This document shows, piece after piece, positions 1 to 4,228 of a DNA stretch of 6,369 nucleotides. The stretch covers positions 1 to 6,369 of the forward strand of contig URAI01000120.1 in assembly GCA_900545725.1 (NCBI GenBank), written 5' to 3'. The notes beneath the pieces are model-generated. The model had not been told where the DNA came from, ran no database searches, and worked only from the letters and a program-made list of their open reading frames with translations. The translations under genes were made by a program, and so were the position numbers. The number at the start of each line of letters is the position of its first letter. Position 1 is the first letter of the stretch. The DNA is from an uncultured Eubacterium sp. (GTDB lineage: Bacteria > Bacillota > Clostridia > Lachnospirales > Lachnospiraceae).

Positions 1-604
1 CATTGTATACATGGATAGGCTCAATACCTATAAGTACATCTACATATGGAAGATACTTGCTAAGTACATCCCTTGCAGTTTCAAAAGACCATAAAGTACT
101 TCTGAAGTTAGGGTCAAAGCTGACTGTAAGTCCAAGCTTCTTAGCTGCCTTGATAGCCTTATCTATAAGACGGCGGCAGTTATATGAAAGAGCTGGTGTG
201 ATACCGCTTAAGTGTAACCAGTCATAATCCTTTAAGATATTCTCAAAGTCTACATCCTTATAATCATACTCAGCAAATGCTGAACTTCCTCTATCGTATA
301 TTACCTGTGAAGGTCTTACAGAAACGCCCTCTTCAAGATAATAAAGTCCCATTCTTCCATCAGCCTTGATGATGTGCTTAGTGTGTACATCATTAGCCTT
401 AAGGTAGTTGATACATGACTTACCAAGGTCAGTGTTAGGTAATACTGTAAAAAATGTTGAATCAACACCAAGGTTAGCTAAAGAAACAGCTACGTTTGCC
501 TCAGCTCCACCGTAATTAACGATGAAATTGTGAGTTGTAACTATCTTCTCATAGTTAGGTGGTGATAATCTTAACATCAATTCGCCGATTGCTATGAACT
601 TCAT
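1..604 (-). CDS. kdgK: PfkB-family sugar kinase, probable 2-keto-3-deoxygluconate kinase (3' end outside window)
   Basis: The minus strand encodes the first 201 residues of a ribokinase/PfkB-fold kinase, which would phosphorylate 2-keto-3-deoxygluconate to KDPG in the cytoplasm during pectin/uronate breakdown. The start MKFIAIGELMLRLSPP is typical of the family. The PfkB signature GGAEANVAVSLANLG lies at residues 32-46 (substrate-side glycines and Asn37). DRGSSAFAE at 104-112 and SFDPNFRSTLWS at 162-173 resemble the KDG-kinase versions of these segments (DPN-R-LWS). Full-length members are about 310-345 aa, so about 40% is missing, including the C-terminal GAGD catalytic motif. The ATG at 604 follows GGAGG (minus strand of 610-614) with a 5-nt gap. 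All 13 Lys codons are AAG, unlike the AAA-rich regulator gene nearby, suggesting high expression. A fructokinase or other PfkB sugar kinase is the alternative. A KDPG aldolase gene would be the expected neighbour, beyond the window. Confidence 0.85.
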   Translation of the reverse strand, partial: MKFIAIGELMLRLSPPNYEKIVTTHNFIVNYGGAEANVAVSLANLGVDSTFFTVLPNTDLGKSCINYLKANDVHTKHIIKADGRMGLYYLEEGVSVRPSQVIYDRGSSAFAEYDYKDVDFENILKDYDWLHLSGITPALSYNCRRLIDKAIKAAKKLGLTVSFDPNFRSTLWSFETARDVLSKYLPYVDVLIGIEPIHVYN

Positions 605-638
605 ACGTGCCTCCATCTATCATTAAACTTTTTAACCT

Positions 639-654
639 AATATTAAGTAATATT
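639..654. repeat. Perfect inverted repeat in the kinase leader
   Basis: AATATTA and TAATATT (7 bp each) are separated by 2 nt, AG on the plus strand. It lies about 25 nt upstream of the kinase ribosome binding site. It is entirely A/T in the arms, so chance is a real possibility in such AT-rich DNA. Confidence 0.4.
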
Positions 655-667
655 TTATATGCATTAA

Positions 668-686
668 CAATAAACTGCATTTATTG
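668..686. promoter_or_regulatory. Candidate operator (7-bp inverted repeat) upstream of the kinase
   Basis: CAATAAA and TTTATTG form a perfect 7-bp dyad around a 5-nt centre, CTGCA on the plus strand. It sits 64 nt before the kinase start, immediately upstream of the -10-like TATAAAAT string. Size and position suit a regulator dimer site, for example for a uronate-responsive repressor or activator. It does not match the central-CG pattern of LacI-type operators, and I cannot name the regulator. Confidence 0.3.
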
Positions 687-753
687 CTCTGTCCAAAAAA
701 TAATACTCCATTAAATGATACTACTCAGCCGATAAAAATGCAAACTGTATTTT

Positions 754-803
754 TTCACCTTTCATTACCTTGCATTTCCTTTCGTTACCTTTCATTACCT
801 TTC
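754..803. repeat. 10-nt tandem repeat, five degenerate copies
   Basis: On the plus strand the units align to TTCATTACCT: ttcacct (partial), TTCATTACCT, TGCATTTCCT, TTCGTTACCT, TTCATTACCT, then TTC. Two units are identical and the others differ at one to three positions. On the transcribed minus strand the unit reads AGGTAATGAA, so a transcript would carry a run of AAGGTAATG strings. The role is unknown. Confidence 0.8.
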
Positions 804-857
804 AAAACTATAATATGAATTTCCTTTTGCATATTTATTCTTTCTCTGGCTTTCCCG

Positions 858-953
858 ATTCTCTGCATAGCTGTCTGCATAACTATATGTATAACTATTT
901 ACATAACTACTTATATAGCTACTTATATAACAATCTGCATAGCTGTCTTATCT
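858..953. repeat. 12-nt tandem repeat, eight degenerate copies abutting the chemoreceptor stop codon
   Basis: Eight 12-nt units run without gaps from 858 to 953: ATTCTCTGCATA, GCTGTCTGCATA, ACTATATGTATA, ACTATTTACATA, ACTACTTATATA, GCTACTTATATA, ACAATCTGCATA, GCTGTCTTATCT. The first seven all end in ATA. The 15-mer TCTGCATAGCTGTCT is perfectly repeated at 862-876 and 934-948, exactly 72 nt (six units) apart. The array ends directly at the TAG stop (954-956) of the chemoreceptor gene and stays in phase with its codons. Function is unknown; it could be a remnant of coding repeats, an RNA element or slippage-generated DNA. Confidence 0.85.
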
Positions 954-2654
954 CTATATCTTAAAATAATCTATACTATCTGCCAGCATTCCAGCTATCT
1001 TTCTTAGCTGTTCTGCACTTTCTGATACCTGTGTAAATGAACCGGCAACCTCCTCAGTTTCCTGATGGGTTTTTCTTGTTCCCTCAACATTATTCATAGC
1101 TATCTCTGACAGTTCATCAACTGCTGATACTACATTGTTACGGGATACCTCCAGCTTTTGTGTACTAGCCTTGATACTACTGATACTTTTCATTGAACTT
1201 TCAATCTCATCAAGCACCTTTCCCACAACCATACGTGTTTCCTTCATGCTTTCGCTCTGGTTCATTATTATATCCTGCATCTGCTTCATAAGCTCAACCG
1301 CCTTCGTAGAATCCTGCATAAGTGCTCTTGCAGTATCATCTATCTCCTGGCTTGATGTATTCGACTGTTCTGCCAGCCTCTTAATCTGTTCTGCAACTAC
1401 CGCAAAGCCTCTTCCACTCTCTCCTGCCCTGGCAGCCTCTATAGAAGCATTAAGACTAAGAAGATTGGTTTCCTCTGCTATTGAAGCGATAAATGTAGTA
1501 GCCTCCTGTATCTTCTGTACTGAATTATTAGTCCTTATAGTCTGTTCCTTAACATCATTTATTATGCGTTCAACATCACCGTTAATTACGCTCAGCTTTT
1601 CAAGTGTATCTGAGGCCTGTTCACTTGACTGCTGCATAGATGCCGCATTGACATCAAGTGCATCAACCTCCCTTGAGGTTTCAGTAATATCCTCTCCCAT
1701 AGTCCTCATATATTCAGATGTATTCTGTGAATTTCTTGCCTGGTCGCTTGAATTATCAACAATCATTGTTACAGCCGTTCTCACCTGATTCATCGTGCCA
1801 TTTGTCTTATCAGCAACCTCCTTAAGTGTATTTCCTGCATCAAGAAGTGCCTTTGCGTTCGCTGAAATATCCTTTATTACAGTCTTTGTGGCATCCCGGA
1901 GTGTAATCGTGACTCTTGATAAATCACCTATTTCATCACTTCTTTTTAAAAGCTTTTCATCAACCCAGACATCTAGATTACCGGCTGAAACCTTTTCAAC
2001 AACACCAATACTTGTTCTTATGCTCTTAGTTATTGATGAAGACATCTTGATTCCAAACGCCGCACATATAAGCATTATCACAAATACTGCTGTTCCTATT
2101 GTAATCATAAGATAATTGATTACCGCATCCTTCTGTGCCTTATTAGTCCCAACAAACACCATTCCAACGATACTGCTGTCACTTCCATTCTGATATACCG
2201 GCATAAAATATCCATAGTTAAGAGTACCATCTAACGATACATTCTTACTAAAATAATTCTCTCCGTTATTAAGAACCTTCTCAATAACAGTATCACCTGC
2301 TGGTGAACCAAGAAGCCTGTCGCCATTTTTATCAACTGCTGAGGTCATAACTCTCTGGCTTCCATAAAAAAATGTAACATCCATTCCAGTATTCTGCTTA
2401 ATTCCATCAACCAGGCTTTCTGACTTAGACACATTATAGCTGCCCTTCCATATATCACCATTGCTTGCCTGTATATAATCACCTGTATTCTGATCATATG
2501 CAGCCAGCGTTGCAGCCGCTGTTCCCTTAAGCGCATCCTGTATCTCATTAACCATGGCACTTTTCACTCTGGTAAGCGTAAATATAACCGATATAATTCC
2601 CAGAGTTAATATAGGACCAACAATCATCGCAAGTATCTTCTTTTTAATGCTCAT
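954..2654 (-). CDS. Methyl-accepting chemotaxis protein with extracellular Cache-type sensor
   Basis: A transmembrane chemoreceptor of 566 aa that would control CheA kinase and so flagellar rotation. From the chosen start: basic N-terminus, membrane segment at about 7-27, extracellular single Cache-like domain at about 35-178 (TGMDVTFFYGSQRVMTS and GYFMPVYQNGSDSSIVGMVFVG resemble the Cache_3 type), second membrane segment at about 177-202, HAMP at about 203-255, and a methyl-accepting coiled coil to about 550. The conserved hairpin tip EETNLLSLNASIEAARAGES begins at residue 394. The protein ends YFKI, with no CheR-docking pentapeptide. The start at 2654 (ATG) is preferred because GGAG sits 6 nt upstream and the membrane segment follows directly. 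A TTG at 2702 would add 16 residues and overlap the upstream gene, but has no clear ribosome site. The gene lies 40 nt downstream of the lipoprotein gene, with no separate promoter seen, so the two are probably co-transcribed. The ligand is unknown. Confidence 0.93.
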   Translation of the reverse strand: MSIKKKILAMIVGPILTLGIISVIFTLTRVKSAMVNEIQDALKGTAAATLAAYDQNTGDYIQASNGDIWKGSYNVSKSESLVDGIKQNTGMDVTFFYGSQRVMTSAVDKNGDRLLGSPAGDTVIEKVLNNGENYFSKNVSLDGTLNYGYFMPVYQNGSDSSIVGMVFVGTNKAQKDAVINYLMITIGTAVFVIMLICAAFGIKMSSSITKSIRTSIGVVEKVSAGNLDVWVDEKLLKRSDEIGDLSRVTITLRDATKTVIKDISANAKALLDAGNTLKEVADKTNGTMNQVRTAVTMIVDNSSDQARNSQNTSEYMRTMGEDITETSREVDALDVNAASMQQSSEQASDTLEKLSVINGDVERIINDVKEQTIRTNNSVQKIQEATTFIASIAEETNLLSLNASIEAARAGESGRGFAVVAEQIKRLAEQSNTSSQEIDDTARALMQDSTKAVELMKQMQDIIMNQSESMKETRMVVGKVLDEIESSMKSISSIKASTQKLEVSRNNVVSAVDELSEIAMNNVEGTRKTHQETEEVAGSFTQVSESAEQLRKIAGMLADSIDYFKI

Positions 2655-2694
2655 ACGTTTCTCCATTTCTGTGCTGCATAACTGCACGATATCA

Positions 2695-3897
2695 TCACTC
2701 AATCACATTTACCGTCTTAAAATACCAGTTTATCCCACCTGTTATTACAGCATCATCAAGTGTCTTTCCTGCTGTTCCTACTGTTGCTCCTGTATTCGTT
2801 TCTATAACACCATCAAACACACCATTCTTTCCACTAAGAATCTGCTGTTTTGCCACATTAACCTTCTCCTGTGTTGTATCAGCCGCAAAATCTGCGACAG
2901 GCGTGATACTTACAAGATTCTCATTCATGCCTCCATAATAGTTGCTTCCATCCCATGTCCCATCAATTATACTCTGGACTGCTGATGTATAATATGCACT
3001 CCAGTTCCATATAACACTGCATATGCACGCTTCCGGAGCTTCCTTACTCATATCTGAATTATATCCTATGCTATACACACCCTTCTCCTGTGCAAGTGTC
3101 TGTGGATATACAGTGTCACAATGCTGTGCTATAACATCACAGTTCATATCAAGCAGCTTACGTGCTGCCTCCTCTTCGGCCTTAGGATCATACCAGCTGT
3201 TAGTTACTTTTACATATACTTCTGCATCCGGATTAACAGAATATATTCCCAGTGCAAATGCATCTATTCCGCCTGTAACCTCTGAATTATCCAGCCCCAT
3301 AGCAGCAACATACCCTATTTTGTTAGTCTTAGTGTTAAGCCCTGCAGCTATTCCGCTAAGATATCTCGCCTGATATATTCTTCCAAAATAATTATTAAAG
3401 TTTTTACCATTGCTCATATAGCCTGTTCCATGAGAAAAATATACATCCGGATATTCTTCTGCCATATCCGCCGTAGTCTGCATATATCCCCAGCTTGTAG
3501 TAAATATTATGTTGCAGCCTGCATCAATACATTCCTGTATCGCTTTTCTTGTCGCAGCCTCATCAGTATCACTGATATTATTCTTTCTTATAATCTGTGA
3601 ATCAGAAAGTCCCAGATTCTGCTGCATTCCCTGTATGCCTATATCATGTGTATATGTATAACCGCTGCCCTCTGCCGGATCTGACAAATGTATAACTCCA
3701 ACCTTTATCTTATCCTTTGCTATACCTGCGGCTCCTGCCTTAGTATCACCGCTGCCTTTATTCTTAGAGCTGCTGCCCTTTGCTTCATATCCTTCATTCA
3801 CCGCATAATCATCAGGGCTTGCATTTACTGCACAGCCTGCCATAAATATGCTGCACATAATAATCATAAAAATATATAATAATCTCTTAAATCCCAT
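2695..3897 (-). CDS. BMP-family (basic membrane protein) substrate-binding lipoprotein
   Basis: A 400-aa exported lipoprotein of the BMP/Med family, the periplasmic-binding-protein-like group that includes nucleoside and purine receptors such as PnrA. The signal peptide MGFKRLLYIFMIIMCSIFMAGC has a lipobox with the acylated Cys at residue 22. A Ser/Gly/Lys-rich linker (about 37-58) leads to the two-lobed binding domain, which begins KIKVGVIHLSDPAEGSGYTY. Family features include TTSWGYMQTTADMAEEYPDVYFSH (mid-domain), FGRIYQARYLSGIAAGL at about 171-187, and the IGYVAAMG...GIDAFALGI hinge segment. The ATG at 3897 has an ideal AGGAGGG site 6-7 nt upstream; a GTG at 3939 would add 14 residues in front of the signal peptide and falls before any plausible leader. 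The gene is first in a unit with the chemoreceptor. No ABC ATPase or permease gene adjoins it, so it may be a sensing rather than a transport protein. Ligand assignment to nucleosides or nucleobases is by family only. Confidence 0.9.
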   Translation of the reverse strand: MGFKRLLYIFMIIMCSIFMAGCAVNASPDDYAVNEGYEAKGSSSKNKGSGDTKAGAAGIAKDKIKVGVIHLSDPAEGSGYTYTHDIGIQGMQQNLGLSDSQIIRKNNISDTDEAATRKAIQECIDAGCNIIFTTSWGYMQTTADMAEEYPDVYFSHGTGYMSNGKNFNNYFGRIYQARYLSGIAAGLNTKTNKIGYVAAMGLDNSEVTGGIDAFALGIYSVNPDAEVYVKVTNSWYDPKAEEEAARKLLDMNCDVIAQHCDTVYPQTLAQEKGVYSIGYNSDMSKEAPEACICSVIWNWSAYYTSAVQSIIDGTWDGSNYYGGMNENLVSITPVADFAADTTQEKVNVAKQQILSGKNGVFDGVIETNTGATVGTAGKTLDDAVITGGINWYFKTVNVIE

Positions 3898-3929
3898 ACC
3901 AATCCCTCCTTTTATTTTATATACAAAAC

Positions 3930-3958
3930 ATTTTATCACTCATTATTCAAAATGTAAA
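3930..3958 (-). promoter_or_regulatory. Sigma-A type promoter for the lipoprotein-chemoreceptor unit
   Basis: On the minus strand TTTACA (-35, 3953-3958), a 17-nt spacer and TAAAAT (-10, 3930-3935) form a near-consensus housekeeping promoter. TG one base before the -10 gives an extended -10 motif. The leader to the ATG at 3897 would be short, about 25 nt, carrying only the AGGAGGG ribosome site. Confidence 0.7.
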
Positions 3959-3971
3959 TAAATTATCTGGG

Positions 3972-4006
3972 TTGAATATTTTTAAAGCACTGTTGATTGA
4001 ATATTT
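3972..4006. repeat. 10-nt direct repeat upstream of the lipoprotein promoter
   Basis: TTGAATATTT occurs at 3972-3981 and again at 3997-4006, start to start 25 bp. The pair starts 13 bp upstream of the lipoprotein -35 box, a usual position for activator sites. It may also be chance in AT-rich DNA. Confidence 0.45.
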
Positions 4007-4029
4007 GCGTGTATTCCTGATATATTTTT

Positions 4030-4121
4030 ACAATTTCACTGTCCTATGACTGACAATTTCACCACCATGTGACTGGCAATTCTGCTGTCAGATAGCTGAC
4101 AATTTCACCATACTGTAACCG
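4030..4121. repeat. Four tandem 23-bp repeats (putative operator array)
   Basis: Units at 4030-4052, 4053-4075, 4076-4098 and 4099-4121 follow each other without a gap. Units 1, 2 and 4 begin with the identical ten bases ACAATTTCAC and unit 3 with GCAATTCTGC. Units 1 and 2 end GACTG, unit 3 AGCTG and unit 4 AACCG. The middle 8-10 bases vary. Across units 3 and 4 lies a perfect dyad, TGTCAG-ATAG-CTGACA (4086-4101). The array stops 3 bp before the -35 box of the LuxR-type gene. A 23-bp period is close to two helical turns, so bound proteins would lie nearly on one face of the DNA. Binding of the adjacent regulator is my inference. Confidence 0.85.
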
Positions 4122-4124
4122 TCA

Positions 4125-4153
4125 TTGACTTAACACACTTTCAAATATATAAT
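4125..4153 (+). promoter_or_regulatory. Sigma-A type promoter for the LuxR-type membrane regulator
   Basis: TTGACT (-35, 4125-4130), a 17-nt spacer and a perfect TATAAT (-10, 4148-4153) make this the strongest promoter match in the window. Transcription would begin near 4160, giving a leader of about 70 nt. Because the -35 box directly follows the 23-bp repeats, proteins bound there could contact or block RNA polymerase. Confidence 0.8.
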
Positions 4154-4176
4154 TTTATAACACATATGAATTCGTT

Positions 4177-4191
4177 GATTGCTTTGCAATC
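4177..4191 (+). other. Short hairpin in the regulator mRNA leader
   Basis: GATTGC-TTT-GCAATC is a perfect 6-bp stem with a 3-nt loop inside the predicted 5' untranslated leader, 21 nt upstream of the ribosome site core. It has no U-tract, so it is not a terminator. It may affect mRNA stability or initiation, or be incidental. Confidence 0.4.
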
Positions 4192-4228
4192 CACACAATT
4201 ATCATCGTATATAAGGAGGATTTATTAT

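Larger units (their letters stand above)
605..953. other. Intergenic region between the chemoreceptor and kinase genes
   Basis: I see no convincing gene here. The stretch is dominated by two short tandem repeats (10-nt units at 754-803, 12-nt units at 858-953) and, nearer the kinase, two small inverted repeats (639-654, 668-686). No GC-rich Rho-independent terminator follows the chemoreceptor gene. The only terminator-like fold is a weak AT-rich hairpin at 734-754 that would pair properly in plus-strand RNA (one G-U pair), the wrong strand for this gene. No good -35/-10 pair for the kinase stands out; the best -10-like string is TATAAAAT on the minus strand of 652-659, without a matching -35. 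The kinase therefore either depends on an activator or receives read-through transcription. Confidence 0.6.
3898..4228. promoter_or_regulatory. Divergent regulatory region between the lipoprotein and LuxR-type regulator genes
   Basis: This 331-bp stretch serves both transcription units. Going left to right it holds the lipoprotein ribosome site and promoter (3930-3958), a 10-nt direct repeat (3972-4006), four 23-nt tandem repeats (4030-4121), the regulator promoter (4125-4153) and the regulator's untranslated leader with a short hairpin (4177-4191). The two -35 boxes are 166 bp apart, so a protein array on the repeats could influence both promoters. Confidence 0.75.

Noticed and set aside
734..754. 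AAAAATGCA-AAC-TGTATTTTT hairpin as terminator of the chemoreceptor gene
   Set aside because: The stem is almost all A-U, pairs fully only in plus-strand RNA while the gene is on the minus strand, and is about 200 nt past the stop codon.
785..880. A 31-codon minus-strand frame (starting MQTAMQRIGK) between the two repeats
   Set aside because: There is no Shine-Dalgarno site and the frame both begins and ends inside tandem repeats, so chance is the better explanation.
770..964. A 64-codon plus-strand frame over both tandem repeats (LHSC/LHNY-type translation)
   Set aside because: It starts at TTG with no ribosome site, overlaps the 3' end of the chemoreceptor gene, and its periodicity follows automatically from a 12-nt repeat.
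1135..1788. A 217-codon open frame on the plus strand inside the chemoreceptor gene
   Set aside because: It is antisense to a clearly recognisable MCP signalling domain, has no ribosome site and gives a low-complexity Ser/Leu/Ile-rich translation, the typical shadow of a coiled-coil gene.
2655..2702. TTG start that would lengthen the chemoreceptor by 16 residues
   Set aside because: It would overlap the lipoprotein stop codon and lacks a ribosome site, whereas the ATG at 2654 has GGAG at good spacing and directly precedes the first membrane segment.
3898..3939. GTG start adding 14 residues to the lipoprotein
   Set aside because: It would place a segment before the signal peptide and begins at or before the predicted promoter -10 region; the ATG at 3897 has an ideal AGGAGGG site.
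4030..4121. The 23-bp repeats as a small CRISPR array
   Set aside because: The units are contiguous and contain no constant-repeat/unique-spacer alternation of the usual lengths, and there are no cas genes in the window.
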